Assembly: GCF_002135315.1 (NCBI RefSeq)
Contig: NZ_NEGA01000023.1
Location: forward strand, 1 to 53,575
Length of the DNA: 53,575 nt
Reading direction: 5' to 3'
From: Acinetobacter sp. ANC 3903
Lineage (GTDB): Bacteria > Pseudomonadota > Gammaproteobacteria > Pseudomonadales > Moraxellaceae
Within the stretch, counting starts at the first letter, position 1, and every line of letters starts with the position of its first letter. The position numbers and the translations under genes were made by a program. Positions 1-8,917 of this stretch are shown in pieces. Under the pieces are notes generated by a model that had not been told where the DNA came from, ran no database searches, and saw only the letters and a program-made list of their open reading frames with translations.

Positions 1-93
1 AAGTTATGGTGCAAGCACCACAACTCCGCTCGACTTGCATGTGTTAAGCCTGCCGCCAGCGTTCAATCTGAGCCATGATCAAACTCTTCAGTT
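1..93 (-). rRNA. 16S rRNA, 5' end (partial)
   Basis: The reverse complement reads the conserved start of bacterial 16S rRNA (AACTGAAGAGTTTGATCATG, then the universal GCTCAGATTGAACGCTGG block and the V1 region). The gene runs off the left edge, so only about 93 nt are present. The mature 5' end is placed by homology at about position 93. It is transcribed leftward, away from oriC. Confidence 0.96.
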
Positions 94-267
94 TAAAATC
101 AATAGTGCTTTATTCAAAACACCAAATCTGGCTCATCAATTTTCTGACATTAATTTCTCAAATAAACTTCGAGTCATTTCTACCATCAATCAATGAAAAT
201 AATTTCGATCAATCAACCAGTAAAAATCCACACAAGTTGTTCTTCATAATCTCTTAATGATCTTCTT
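74..267. repeat. Inverted copy of rrn leader/16S start (left copy)
   Basis: This stretch is the exact reverse complement of 53382-53575. It covers the first 20 nt of 16S and about 174 nt of transcribed leader. Identity stops at 267/53382, where a leader hairpin changes sequence. The identity probably continues into the operons outside the window, so these are the inner borders of two long inverted rrn copies. Confidence 0.93.
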
Positions 268-286
268 GCTCTTCGTCAGAGACAAG
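265..286 (-). other. rrn leader hairpin with GACGA loop
   Basis: On the minus strand, CTTG-(T)-CTCT and AGAGCAAG pair around a GACGA loop with one bulged T. The right-hand rrn leader has a hairpin at the matching place with a different stem but the same loop. A role in antitermination or rRNA processing is inference; no convincing boxA was found beside it. Confidence 0.5.
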
Positions 287-361
287 TTTTAACGCAATAG
301 CATCTCAACAACTTAACCTGTTCAGCTAAGTTCGTTTGCTGTATCGCGTCGGGATGAGCTC

Positions 362-389
362 ATTATAGGGCAATTTCGTACCCGTGCAA
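362..389 (-). promoter_or_regulatory. rrn promoter (left operon)
   Basis: On the minus strand a -35 TTGCAC (384-389) and a -10 TATAAT (362-367) are separated by 16 bp. Transcription should start near position 354. Positions 268-353 are the remaining leader before the region shared with the right rrn operon. Nothing coding is seen between 94 and 480. Confidence 0.85.
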
Positions 390-481
390 GTGCTTTTAAC
401 TGATTGTTTTATTGAGTGTTGTATTTTTGCGCACCATATTGGATCAATTTTATTCTATTTTAAATATAAATATTTAATTTT

Positions 482-514
482 AAAGCAGAAATATGAATAA
501 AATATTTCTGCTTT
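482..514 (-). terminator. Hairpin downstream of ppiA
   Basis: AAAGCAGAAATAT and ATATTTCTGCTTT form a perfect 13-bp stem around a 7-nt loop, just past the ppiA stop. The tract after it on the minus strand is AT-rich rather than a clean T-run, so termination is likely but not certain. Confidence 0.6.
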
Positions 515-522
515 ATTTTTTC

Positions 523-1092
523 TTACTTTTTCTCAGCTGCTGCTTTAATGCTCACACTAACAATTTTTACTGCCTGCTTGGGTACATTTTGATGCATTCC
601 AAAGTTTGCCGTCGGTACTTGAGTGATTTTATCAACCACATCCATACCTTTAGTCACTTTACCAAACACCGCATAACCCGCATTCATCTGGCTTCTGTTT
701 AAAAAGTCATTGTCTACCGTATTAATAAAGAACTGGCTGGTTGCAGAATTAGGATTGTTGGTTCGAGCCATGGCCAAAGTGCCACGCGCATTCTTTACAC
801 CATTATAAGATTCATTCTGAATTGGTGCTTTAGTCTGCTTCTCGACCATGTTGGCATCCATTCCTCCACCCTGAATCATAAAGCCAGGAATGACGCGGTG
901 AAAAACAGTGCCGTTATAAAAGTTATCTTTTATATAAGCTTCGAAATTCTTTACCGAAATAGGAGCCTTATCGTTAAACAGCTCTATTTCTATATTACCC
1001 ATTGAAGTTTTCATTTCTACCAGGGTATTTGCAGCCATCACTTGCAAACTCATACCAGCAGCAGCGATAGCGAATAAGGTTTGTTTTAACAT
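523..1092 (-). CDS. ppiA: Periplasmic peptidyl-prolyl cis-trans isomerase (cyclophilin)
   Basis: A 189-residue cyclophilin that catalyses proline cis-trans isomerisation. Residues 1-20 form a signal peptide ending VMA before AN, so it should act in the periplasm. The catalytic core [13 protein letters not shown] lies near residues 64-76, and the AMAR and SQFFIN motifs follow. Length matches E. coli PpiA (about 190). The purine-rich leader AGAAGAG supports the ATG at 1092. It stands alone, divergent from the next gene. PpiA is preferred over the cytoplasmic PpiB because of the signal peptide. Confidence 0.92.
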   Translation of the reverse strand: MLKQTLFAIAAAGMSLQVMAANTLVEMKTSMGNIEIELFNDKAPISVKNFEAYIKDNFYNGTVFHRVIPGFMIQGGGMDANMVEKQTKAPIQNESYNGVKNARGTLAMARTNNPNSATSQFFINTVDNDFLNRSQMNAGYAVFGKVTKGMDVVDKITQVPTANFGMHQNVPKQAVKIVSVSIKAAAEKK

Positions 1093-1194
1093 TTCTTTAC
1101 TCTTCTACGTCAAGTTGTAATTGTGAATGTCTATATATTAATCTTTCAATATAAATATAACAGTCTCTCTTTTTGAGATAAAACGAGAATTACA

Positions 1195-1863
1195 ATGAGT
1201 GACGAATTAAACACGACTTCTTTTCCTCTTTATCCGCCCTGGCATTTACATGGTGACGCGTTTATTTTGAATTACTGGCTAACCCCAAACTTTATTGATC
1301 AGCATCGGGCTTTTTATATTGCTCCTTCTCCGATTGGTCGCGTGGTACAGGTCATATTGGTGCGTTATCATGATTCTCCTGTGGGCCCGTATGATGAATT
1401 GCTGATCTTGGATCATCCTTTAATCAGTAAAAGACGCTTATCTTCCATTCCTAAAATTTATGTTTCTACCGAAGCTTCTATGCTCAATGGTCAACATTTT
1501 TGGGGAATTCCAAAACAGCTGGCTCAATTTGAATGGCTGATCAATGATGATGTGGTGTATTGCAATGTACGCTTTGAACAGCAAGAAATGAGTTTGTGCT
1601 TGCAGAAATATAAACATGGTCAAACTTTTTATATTAATAGTCATCATTTGCCAGCACGGCTGCTCAACATTCAACAAGCCTGGCAAGGCTTACGCTATCA
1701 ATTCACGCCACAATTTCGCGGCAAACTGAGTAAATTAAAACAAGCCAGCTGGAAAAACACTCAGGGCATTTTCCCTGATTTTTCTCAAGCCCGCTATTTA
1801 CACAGCTTTTATGTGCCAGAATTTAGCCTCACCTTACCTAAAGCCAAAATTGAGAAAAAATAA
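1195..1863 (+). CDS. Acetoacetate decarboxylase-fold protein
   Basis: A 222-residue protein resembling the acetoacetate decarboxylase (ADC) superfamily: a YHDSPVGPYDEL segment near residues 58-69 and WGIPKQLAQF near 103-112, which corresponds to the PK-containing active-site segment of ADC. There is no signal peptide. True ADC activity is not assured, because many family members act on unknown substrates. The gene is divergent from ppiA and is followed almost at once by a parS palindrome, which could also act as its terminator. Confidence 0.7.
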   Translation: MSDELNTTSFPLYPPWHLHGDAFILNYWLTPNFIDQHRAFYIAPSPIGRVVQVILVRYHDSPVGPYDELLILDHPLISKRRLSSIPKIYVSTEASMLNGQHFWGIPKQLAQFEWLINDDVVYCNVRFEQQEMSLCLQKYKHGQTFYINSHHLPARLLNIQQAWQGLRYQFTPQFRGKLSKLKQASWKNTQGIFPDFSQARYLHSFYVPEFSLTLPKAKIEKK

Positions 1864-1868
1864 AAAAG

Positions 1869-1884
1869 TGTTTCACGTGAAACA
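1869..1884. promoter_or_regulatory. parS site 1 (ParB binding site)
   Basis: TGTTTCACGTGAAACA is an exact 16-bp match to the parS consensus recognised by chromosomal ParB. It lies in the convergent intergenic gap between the ADC-like gene and the esterase. The palindrome extends on both sides (AAAGTG/CACTTT), so it may also help terminate both genes. Confidence 0.92.
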
Positions 1885-1916
1885 CTTTTATCCAGATCAA
1901 TACCCAGCTTAAAAAA

Positions 1917-2987
1917 TTAAGCGTGTTTATCCCAAAACTTTCTATAATTTTTACTGATTTCAATAAAATACTTTTTAGCTCGATAAGAAATGGGGGTTAG
2001 ATTGACAAAACCATGTGCTTGATCGGGATATTCTTGATAATGCACCTTCACGCCGCGATGGCGTAACTTGTGAGCGTAAATTTCCCCTTCATCATGTAAT
2101 ACATCATGACCGGCAGTAACCACAAATGCAGGTGCTAATTTTTCATGCTTACCATACGTAGGGGAAATAAGTGGATCATCCAATTCAACCTGATGGGTAT
2201 TTGCATAATAGTGCGTCACAAAATCAACATCTTCCCCGGTAAGCACCAAGCCGTCTTTATAAGCATAAAAGGATGGATGACGGCTTTTAAAATCTACAGC
2301 CGGATAAAGCAGTAACTGCGCTTGCGGTGCATATATTTTATGGGCACTGCGCTGTGCAACCACCGCCGAGATATTACCACCGGCACTATCCCCTGCTACC
2401 GATATTCTATTCTTTAAGATTTTCAGCTGTCTTCGGTTTTGATATACCCATGCCAGCGCATCTTCACAGGTCTGGATCATTTTCATTGGACTGTTTTCAG
2501 GTGCCAAAGGATAATCTACGCTCAGAACCTGTACTTTGGCATGCACAGCAAGTAAACGGCACACTTCATCATGCGAATCCAGACTTCCCATCACAAAAGC
2601 ACCGCCATGGTAAAACACTACCATCGGCAGCTTTTTACTGGGAGCTGGATTGTAATGCCGCGCAAATATGGTGCCACTGTGTAAAGGTAAACGTAAATCT
2701 TCGACCCGTTTCACCGGTGTGGGTTTAGCCTTGATAGACTGTATTTGCAGATCAAAATTTTTACGGGCTTGAATAAGATCTTCAGTGACAAAACCACTAT
2801 TGCCCCGCTTTAACTGGGCCGCCATCATGCACTGCACGAGTGGATCAAGCTCAGGATATTGATGAGGATATCTTAAAATTTTAACTAGAGATTTTTGTGC
2901 AAAGCGAGGCAAGCGATCCAAGGTGCGTGCAGCTGTGCCTTGTCCTTTTTCTAACACAGCCTGTAGAGTTCGATTAAAAGCAACCAT
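1917..2987 (-). CDS. Alpha/beta hydrolase, HSL-family esterase/lipase
   Basis: A 356-residue alpha/beta hydrolase of the hormone-sensitive-lipase group. It has the oxyanion motif HGGAF (about 127-131), the nucleophile motif GDSAGG with Ser201, an acid in AGHDVLHDE (near 296) and a His in DQAHGF (near 326). No clear signal peptide is seen. The ribosome binding site AAGGAAGG lies just before the ATG. The likely role is hydrolysis of short to medium acyl esters; the natural substrate is unknown. Confidence 0.85.
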   Translation of the reverse strand: MVAFNRTLQAVLEKGQGTAARTLDRLPRFAQKSLVKILRYPHQYPELDPLVQCMMAAQLKRGNSGFVTEDLIQARKNFDLQIQSIKAKPTPVKRVEDLRLPLHSGTIFARHYNPAPSKKLPMVVFYHGGAFVMGSLDSHDEVCRLLAVHAKVQVLSVDYPLAPENSPMKMIQTCEDALAWVYQNRRQLKILKNRISVAGDSAGGNISAVVAQRSAHKIYAPQAQLLLYPAVDFKSRHPSFYAYKDGLVLTGEDVDFVTHYYANTHQVELDDPLISPTYGKHEKLAPAFVVTAGHDVLHDEGEIYAHKLRHRGVKVHYQEYPDQAHGFVNLTPISYRAKKYFIEISKNYRKFWDKHA

Positions 2988-3190
2988 AAACGCACCTTCC
3001 TTTTATTTTAATCTTCACATTTTCTACATGATCAAGCCAATAGGTGACCATAATCTTATATAAGTCTAGTCATCTGTATACACAGTAAAAACATTCATAC
3101 GCTAATCTTCTTTTTATACTTTGTCATTGACAATTTCCACGTATATTTGGGAGTGTTTTGCTACTCCTTACTACAAAAAGGATAAATGTT

Positions 3191-3727
3191 ATGGCTAAAA
3201 GACTGATCATGCTCTCATTAGCAACAACATTTTTAGCGGTGGGATGTGTCGCATTTCCGGAGAATGGTGGCTATTACGATGGCCGTTATGATGATCGCTA
3301 TGACCCTCGTTATGATCGGGGTTATGGCACAAGTTATGATGATCGCTATGCTCGTGAGCGAGACCGTCAACGCTGGGAATATCAACAGCAACAAAACCGC
3401 TTGGAACTAGAGCGTAGAAAACGTGAGCTTGAGCGTCGCCAATGGGAACAGAACCGGCAACAACAATCTGATTGGGAACGCAGAAGACGTGAACAACAGC
3501 GTTTATTAGAACAACGTAAAAGAGTGGCTGAACAGAATCATAAAAGTCCGTCTGACTGGGACCGTAAAAACCATGAAATTGACCGGCAGCGTTTAGAACA
3601 GCAGCGCAATAGAGCGAATGTACAGCCTAACCCTAGAGTACAACAGCAACATCAAACACAAGAAAAACGCTGGGATGACCGCCATCGAGAGACCAATCGA
3701 CAGCAACGTCATCGTCGCGACCATTAA
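3191..3727 (+). CDS. Putative lipoprotein, Arg/Gln/Tyr-rich
   Basis: A 178-residue protein of unknown function. The ATG at 3191 is chosen because it follows AAAAAGGAT at good spacing and starts a lipoprotein signal (hydrophobic stretch ending AVGC, Cys19); an upstream TTG at 3158 would add an unlikely tail. After the lipobox come repeats of the type YDDRYDPRYD, then a long charged stretch rich in Arg, Gln and Glu that looks helical. Such proteins occur in Acinetobacter as cell-envelope proteins of unknown role. A terminator follows. Confidence 0.65.
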   Translation: MAKRLIMLSLATTFLAVGCVAFPENGGYYDGRYDDRYDPRYDRGYGTSYDDRYARERDRQRWEYQQQQNRLELERRKRELERRQWEQNRQQQSDWERRRREQQRLLEQRKRVAEQNHKSPSDWDRKNHEIDRQRLEQQRNRANVQPNPRVQQQHQTQEKRWDDRHRETNRQQRHRRDH

Positions 3728-3743
3728 CCGGTTTTTTCTCATA

Positions 3744-3770
3744 AATGCCCTTTCTAAAAAGGGCATTATT
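3744..3770 (+). terminator. Terminator of the Arg-rich lipoprotein gene
   Basis: AATGCCCTTT and AAAGGGCATT form a 10-bp stem with a 4-nt loop, followed by a T-rich stretch. Confidence 0.8.
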
Positions 3771-3941
3771 TATATAAATGACCAAGTCAAAATGTTGAAT
3801 AGCTCAACTTATTTTTTATTAAAGAACCAACCCAATTTAAATCTTCTTTTATCTCTGAGTGTTTTTATTTAAAAAATGAGAGAAATACCATCGCGCAATC
3901 AAAGCATGAGATCAGTTTGGGTAAGTTATTTAATTTAAGGC

Positions 3942-4027
3942 AAAAAAAAAAAGCTTATCCGGAGGTCGGATAAGCTTAGAAAACACATTTCTTAAATACC
4001 AAGAAGAAACTACAGCGATAGAATCTG
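3942..4027 (-). ncRNA. Candidate small RNA with own promoter and terminator
   Basis: The minus strand has a -35 TTTACA (4057-4062), 17 bp, then a -10 TATTAT (4034-4039). About 85 nt downstream is an 11-bp perfect hairpin (3951-3977, loop gaggt on the plus strand) followed by a run of about 10 T. No ORF with a ribosome binding site lies between. The RNA would carry GCTGTAGTTTCT about 12 nt from its start, as does a second candidate at 30380-30461. Function unknown. Confidence 0.6.
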
Positions 4028-4178
4028 GGTTAAATAATAAGCATCTGAAGCATTTTTGTAAAATATATTATTTATTTAATATTGATCGTTTTTAAGTCTA
4101 AGTTATACATTCAGGATTTGCATTTGGCGATGATCTTCCCCTGACCCTTTTATATTTCTACTTTATCCAAGCTTTTTC

Positions 4179-4313
4179 CTACTTTGTTTTGGATCGCTCG
4201 CTTACTACCTTATAAATAGCATGTGTAGACAAGACGATAGCTGCGCAACCTGGGTCAATCTGAACTGCTCGGCTTAACCAAGGATAAATTCCAGTATTCA
4301 CCAGCGATCGCAT
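4179..4313 (-). CDS. Possible 44-residue small ORF or gene remnant
   Basis: An open frame starting MRSLVNTGIYPWLSRAVQ and ending SERSKTK. The composition looks protein-like, but there is no clear ribosome binding site and no family is recognised. It could be a real small gene read toward the sRNA terminator at 3942 or the remains of a longer gene. Apart from this ORF, the sRNA and the grpE promoter, nothing is seen in 3771-4500. Confidence 0.3.
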   Translation of the reverse strand: MRSLVNTGIYPWLSRAVQIDPGCAAIVLSTHAIYKVVSERSKTK

Positions 4314-4395
4314 CACAATTTTGCACTCTATTTTAGAAAAAATAACGCTTTTTAATAATTTTAATCAAATTAAACAGATTTAATTAGTTGTCTCG

Positions 4396-4422
4396 CTTGA
4401 ATTTTTAGCGTCTGCCCCGAAC
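4396..4422 (+). promoter_or_regulatory. Sigma-32-type promoter of grpE
   Basis: CTTGAAT (4396-4402), 12 bp, then CCCCGAAC (4415-4422) matches the heat-shock consensus CTTGAAA...CCCCATNT well. It lies about 110 bp before the grpE start, which is where a RpoH-driven promoter is expected. Confidence 0.72.
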
Positions 4423-4533
4423 TCTTGTATTAATCATGAATATTATCACTCATGGCAGTTCAGGATTAACGCAGTTAGCACTGAGGCCAAAAGGACTGAC
4501 ATGTTTAAAAACCCATTCAAACGGAGTAAATCT

Positions 4534-5082
4534 ATGGCAACTGAGCAAAATCAAGATGCTCAAGATCTAGGGCAAGAGCAAGCTGAGCAGCAAACAGCAG
4601 AAACTCAAGCTGAAACAGAGCAAGTCGATGTTTCAGTTGAAGATTTACAAAATCAAATCACCAAGCTGGAAGAAAGTTTAAAACTTGAAAAAGCACGTAC
4701 AGCCAATGCGGTCTATGAAGCACAAAAAAGTGTAGAACGCATTCAACGTGATGCTGAAAAGCATAAAGAAACGGTGATTGAAAAGTTTGCAAAAGAGTTA
4801 CTCGACTCTGTCGATAATTTAGAACGTGCCATTCAAGCTGCTGGAGGTATTGAGTCTCCATTACTTGAAGGCGTGGAACTGACGCTGAAATCCCTGCTTA
4901 ATACACTGGAAAAATTTAACGTTGTAGAAGTCAATATGAGCAACGGTTTCAATGCAGATTTGCATCAGGCAGTCGGTATTGCACCTGATGCTAAAGCCGG
5001 TGAAATCGGTACGGTATTGCAAAAAGGTTATACCTTGTCGAACCGTTTACTCCGTCCAGCTATGGTCTTAGTGGGTCAATAA
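4534..5082 (+). CDS. grpE: GrpE nucleotide exchange factor
   Basis: GrpE releases ADP from DnaK in the DnaK-DnaJ-GrpE chaperone cycle in the cytoplasm. The N-terminus is rich in Gln and Glu, a long coiled coil follows ([20 protein letters not shown] and on), and the C-terminal beta domain has HQAVG and [18 protein letters not shown]. From the ATG at 4534 it is 182 residues, as in other Acinetobacter. An in-frame ATG at 4501, also with AAGGA upstream, would add 11 residues ([11 protein letters not shown]); both starts are possible. A sigma-32-type promoter precedes it and dnaK follows with its own. Confidence 0.95.
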   Translation: MATEQNQDAQDLGQEQAEQQTAETQAETEQVDVSVEDLQNQITKLEESLKLEKARTANAVYEAQKSVERIQRDAEKHKETVIEKFAKELLDSVDNLERAIQAAGGIESPLLEGVELTLKSLLNTLEKFNVVEVNMSNGFNADLHQAVGIAPDAKAGEIGTVLQKGYTLSNRLLRPAMVLVGQ

Positions 5083-5126
5083 GACAAAGAAATTCGGGAG
5101 TTTTTCCATTTTTTTCATTGAAAGAA

Positions 5127-5154
5127 CTTGAAAAATTTTGAATGGCTCTCATAT
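5127..5154 (+). promoter_or_regulatory. Sigma-32-type promoter of dnaK
   Basis: CTTGAAA (5127-5133), 13 bp, then TCTCATAT (5147-5154) fits the heat-shock promoter pattern (six of seven fixed -10 positions are matched or close). It lies about 50 bp before dnaK, so dnaK can be induced apart from grpE. Confidence 0.72.
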
Positions 5155-5205
5155 CGGATAACAAGCAAAAAACATTGCAAAAAATAATTTTGAGGAAGCA
5201 TCCAA

Positions 5206-7149
5206 ATGGCTAAAATCATTGGTATTGACTTAGGTACAACAAACTCTTGTGTTGCAGTACTTGAAGGCGACAAAGTTAAAGTCATCGACAACGCTGAAGG
5301 CGCTCGTACAACTCCATCTATTATTGCCTATAAAGATGGCGAAATTCTGGTGGGTCAATCTGCTAAACGTCAAGCAGTCACTAACCCTAAAAATACCTTA
5401 TTCGCGATCAAACGTTTGATCGGTCGTAAGTACCAAGACCAAGCGGTACAAAAAGATATCGGTTTAGTACCTTATAAAATCATCCAGGCAGACAATGGCG
5501 ATGCATGGGTAGATGTAAACGATAAAAAATTGGCACCACAACAAGTTTCTGCTGAAATCTTGAAAAAGATGAAAAAAACTGCAGAAGATTACCTAGGTGA
5601 AACAGTTACTGAAGCGGTAATTACCGTTCCTGCATACTTCAACGATGCACAACGTCAAGCAACTAAAGATGCAGGTAAAATTGCCGGTCTTGATGTTAAA
5701 CGTATCATCAACGAACCAACTGCTGCGGCTCTTGCGTTCGGTATGGACAAAAAAGAAGGCGACCGTAAAATCGCGGTTTACGACTTGGGTGGTGGTACTT
5801 TTGACGTATCAATCATCGAAATTGCTGACCTGGACGGCGACCAACAAATTGAAGTGTTATCTACTAACGGTGACACCTTCCTGGGTGGTGAAGACTTCGA
5901 TAACGCGTTAATTGAATACTTGGTTGAAGAATTCAAGAAAGAGCAAAGCGTGAACTTGAAACAAGATCCACTTGCGTTGCAACGTTTGAAAGAAGCTGCG
6001 GAAAAAGCAAAAATCGAGCTTTCTTCTTCTAACGCAACTGAAATCAACCTTCCATACATCACTGCTGATGCGACTGGTCCTAAACACTTGGTGATCAACG
6101 TAACTCGCTCGAAACTTGAAGGTTTGGTTGCTGATTTAGTTGCTCGTACGATTGAGCCTTGCCGTATTGCACTTAAAGATGCCGGTCTTTCAACTTCAGA
6201 GATCTCTGATGTAATCTTGGTCGGTGGTCAGTCTCGTATGCCACTTGTACAACAAAAAGTACAAGAGTTCTTCGGTCGCGAACCACGTAAAGACGTGAAC
6301 CCGGACGAAGCTGTAGCAATGGGTGCTGCGATTCAAGGTGCGGTATTGTCTGGTGACAAAACTGACGTACTTTTACTTGACGTAACTCCATTGACTCTAG
6401 GTATTGAGACTATGGGTGGCGTGTTAACAGCAATCATCGAGAAAAATACCACGATTCCTGCGAAGAAATCTCAAGTGTTCTCTACTGCTGCTGACAACCA
6501 GCCTGCTGTAGACATTTCAGTTTACCAAGGTGAACGTAAAATGGCTCAACAAAACAAATTGTTGGGTAACTTCCAATTGGGCGACATTCCACCTGCTCCA
6601 CGTGGTGTGCCACAAATTGAAGTATCGTTCGACATCAATGCTGACGGTATCTTGAAAGTATCTGCAAAAGACAAGAGCACTGGCAAAGAACAATCAATTC
6701 AAATTAAAGCAAACTCAGGTTTGAGCGATGCTGAAATTGAAGCGATGATTAAAGATGCTGAAGCGAATGCTGAAGAAGACCGTAAGTTCGAAGAACTGGC
6801 TAAAGCACGTAACGAAGCAGATGCACTTGTTTCTAGCGCGCAAAAAGCAGTGAAAGATCTTGGCGAACAAGTGACTGCAGATGAAAAAACTGCAATCGAA
6901 ACTGCGGTTTCAGAGCTTGAAGCTGCAACCAAAGAAAATAATGTTGATGACATTAAAGCGAAAACTGAAGCACTTCAAAACATCATTATGCCGATTAGCC
7001 AACGTGCTTATGAAGCTGCCCAAGGTGCTCAAGGTGGTGCTGAAGGTTTTGATCCAAATGCATTCCAAGGTGATGCGGGTCAACAGCAAAAAGCTGACGA
7101 CGGCGTAGTTGATGCTGAGTTCACTGAAGTAAAAGATGACAAAAAATAA
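5206..7149 (+). CDS. dnaK: Hsp70 chaperone DnaK
   Basis: A 647-residue Hsp70 that binds exposed hydrophobic peptides under ATP control. It begins [20 protein letters not shown] (phosphate 1 motif) and has [13 protein letters not shown], the linker [19 protein letters not shown] (about 390-410), a substrate-binding domain, and an acidic tail ending in the EFTEV-type motif. Length is normal. It follows grpE, but dnaJ is not next in line; a membrane protein of unknown role follows instead. AGGAAG supplies the ribosome binding site. Confidence 0.99.
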   Translation: MAKIIGIDLGTTNSCVAVLEGDKVKVIDNAEGARTTPSIIAYKDGEILVGQSAKRQAVTNPKNTLFAIKRLIGRKYQDQAVQKDIGLVPYKIIQADNGDAWVDVNDKKLAPQQVSAEILKKMKKTAEDYLGETVTEAVITVPAYFNDAQRQATKDAGKIAGLDVKRIINEPTAAALAFGMDKKEGDRKIAVYDLGGGTFDVSIIEIADLDGDQQIEVLSTNGDTFLGGEDFDNALIEYLVEEFKKEQSVNLKQDPLALQRLKEAAEKAKIELSSSNATEINLPYITADATGPKHLVINVTRSKLEGLVADLVARTIEPCRIALKDAGLSTSEISDVILVGGQSRMPLVQQKVQEFFGREPRKDVNPDEAVAMGAAIQGAVLSGDKTDVLLLDVTPLTLGIETMGGVLTAIIEKNTTIPAKKSQVFSTAADNQPAVDISVYQGERKMAQQNKLLGNFQLGDIPPAPRGVPQIEVSFDINADGILKVSAKDKSTGKEQSIQIKANSGLSDAEIEAMIKDAEANAEEDRKFEELAKARNEADALVSSAQKAVKDLGEQVTADEKTAIETAVSELEAATKENNVDDIKAKTEALQNIIMPISQRAYEAAQGAQGGAEGFDPNAFQGDAGQQQKADDGVVDAEFTEVKDDKK

Positions 7150-7161
7150 TTTGTCGCTTTG

Positions 7162-7194
7162 AAAAAAAGACCGCACTTTGTGCGGTCTTTTTTT
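7162..7194 (+). terminator. dnaK terminator
   Basis: GACCGCA and TGCGGTC pair, flanked by A and T runs (A7 before, T7 after). Confidence 0.9.
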
Positions 7195-7264
7195 GGTTAT
7201 CTTATAGGCAACAGGATAGATTTTGACTAATATATAATTATATAAATCACTGAAAAATAAAAAT

Positions 7265-7714
7265 ATGCAGAATTTTATTAAGCTTCTACTCATTGCTTCT
7301 AGCTTTGCAATCATGATGCTCTACCCGATGGGTAATCTGTTTATCGTACTGCCCTCTAGTGTTTTTCTTTCCCCATTTAATTATTTGCAAGCTTTAGGTA
7401 TAGAGGCTGCCTTTGCTCTTGGTTTTTTAATTTCAACAATAGTATTGCTGATGTTATCGATACCTCAGCGCTACCCTTATGGAAAAGGCTTTATATTATT
7501 GGGCTTGGGATTAATCAGCTATATTATTTTCGAGATGTATAAATATGAAGTGAATTTATATGCTTTCAATCATCGAAATGAAAATTCCTACAATGTTAAA
7601 TATTTAATTGAACTTATTATTTTTTTATTTAATTTTTTAGGTCTAATCTTGGTCTATCATTCTAATTTGCCAAAACAAATTGATCAGTTCAAAAAACAAA
7701 AACATAAAGCTTAA
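7265..7714 (+). CDS. Small integral membrane protein, unknown
   Basis: A 149-residue protein with four predicted membrane segments (about 5-28, 40-66, 77-97 and 116-137), a short polar loop rich in Asn and Tyr before the last, and a basic C-terminal tail. Base composition is more AT-rich than dnaK. No family was recognised. It is a single gene with its own terminator, and nothing in its surroundings suggests a role. Confidence 0.6.
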   Translation: MQNFIKLLLIASSFAIMMLYPMGNLFIVLPSSVFLSPFNYLQALGIEAAFALGFLISTIVLLMLSIPQRYPYGKGFILLGLGLISYIIFEMYKYEVNLYAFNHRNENSYNVKYLIELIIFLFNFLGLILVYHSNLPKQIDQFKKQKHKA

Positions 7715-7792
7715 GCTGCTAAATTCCCTGAAGTTAACGATGACAAAAAATACTTTATCGCTTTAACTATACTCGAAAGAGTAAAGAAAAAG

Positions 7793-7817
7793 ACCGCACG
7801 AAAGCGCGGTTTTTTTA
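7793..7817 (+). terminator. Terminator after the small membrane protein gene
   Basis: ACCGC and GCGGT form a stem around a GAAA loop with one mismatch, followed by seven T. Confidence 0.75.
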
Positions 7818-7874
7818 TTCTTATTTTTGTCCAATTGTTATACAGTATAGAAAAACAAATATCTTTAAGCTTTT

Positions 7875-8786
7875 ATGCGCTTAGTGCTACTGGGTCTTTT
7901 GCTCATCTTTCTGTCCGGCATGACCTATCAAATCCGAAATCATCCCCAAATTCGCTACAACAAGCTATTGGATCGGATTCAGCATCCTTTCGATACACGT
8001 CTACGTTACCGGATTGCTGAAGTGGATTCGCGTTTTGGTCTTACTGAACATGAGTTAAAACAGATTAGTCAACAAGCCACTGATATTTGGAAAGATGGCA
8101 CAGGCCAAGATTATTTTGTCTATGATCCGCAGGCCCGGCTAAGCATTCATTTAATTTACGATCAACGCCAGAACGACTCTGTGCAACGTCGGCAGCAATT
8201 AGGGCATATTCAACAAAGCCAACAATTGTGGTCCAATAAAAATCAACAACTGAAACAGTTTAAAGATGAACTAGACCGAAACAATGCCGAGCTTGAAACT
8301 AAAAAAAACCAACTAGATTCACAATTAAATCAATATAATCAGCATATTGCCATTATTAATCAAAATGGCGGAATCCCGGCTGCACAACGCGAGCAGATGA
8401 CCCAGCAACAAAGTCAATTACAACAGCAAATCTTTGTCCTGCAGCAAGAAATTAATATTTATAACCAAAAAATTCAGCAACTCAATCTTCAGGTTGATGA
8501 ACTTAATCAGCTTAATCAACAGATTGATAGCTCTGTACAAAGCTTTAATCAGCGTTTTCAGCCGCGATTATTTGATAAAGGCTCGTTTAATGGCCAACAA
8601 ATTAATATTTATGAATTTGAGTCACAAGATGATTTACGTTTAACCCTGGCACATGAATTTGGCCATGCACTCGGACTCAAACATAATCAGGATCCTCAAG
8701 CGCTGATGTACCCGCTTATGAAAGAGCAGGATCTGCAAAACTTCAGATTATCCACCGCAGATATTGCCTTATTACAAGCGCGTTAA
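7875..8786 (+). CDS. Matrixin-type zinc metalloprotease with coiled coil
   Basis: A 303-residue protein. Residues 1-19 are a hydrophobic signal anchor, so the rest should be periplasmic. Residues about 95-225 form a long Gln/Asn/Leu-rich coiled coil. Near residues 259-269 is the zinc site HEFGHALGLKH, the extended HExxHxxGxxH signature, followed by LMYP, a Met-turn. This places the catalytic end in the metzincin/matrixin group. Substrate unknown; the coiled coil between anchor and protease is unusual and could hold the enzyme away from the membrane or mediate oligomerisation. Confidence 0.8.
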   Translation: MRLVLLGLLLIFLSGMTYQIRNHPQIRYNKLLDRIQHPFDTRLRYRIAEVDSRFGLTEHELKQISQQATDIWKDGTGQDYFVYDPQARLSIHLIYDQRQNDSVQRRQQLGHIQQSQQLWSNKNQQLKQFKDELDRNNAELETKKNQLDSQLNQYNQHIAIINQNGGIPAAQREQMTQQQSQLQQQIFVLQQEINIYNQKIQQLNLQVDELNQLNQQIDSSVQSFNQRFQPRLFDKGSFNGQQINIYEFESQDDLRLTLAHEFGHALGLKHNQDPQALMYPLMKEQDLQNFRLSTADIALLQAR

Positions 8787-8917
8787 AGCATGACCGGGAT
8801 ACAATGCAAAAAGCCCTTACTTTTTATAAGCATATGCCTCGCAATACAGCGGTAATAAAGCTGATTTCATGTTATTGTAATACCCGAAATGACAACAGAA
8901 AATCTCTGGAGATGCAT

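Noticed and set aside
75..257. An open frame of 60 codons at both ends of the window
   Set aside because: It lies within the transcribed rrn leader and 16S start and is identical in both copies only because the rrn sequence is.
5645..7108. Several plus- and minus-strand frames inside dnaK
   Set aside because: They are shadows of the strong codon bias of dnaK and have no ribosome binding sites.
8804..8917. Upstream ATG extension of the acidic hypothetical protein
   Set aside because: The added segment lacks a ribosome binding site and differs in character; the GTG at 8918 fits better.
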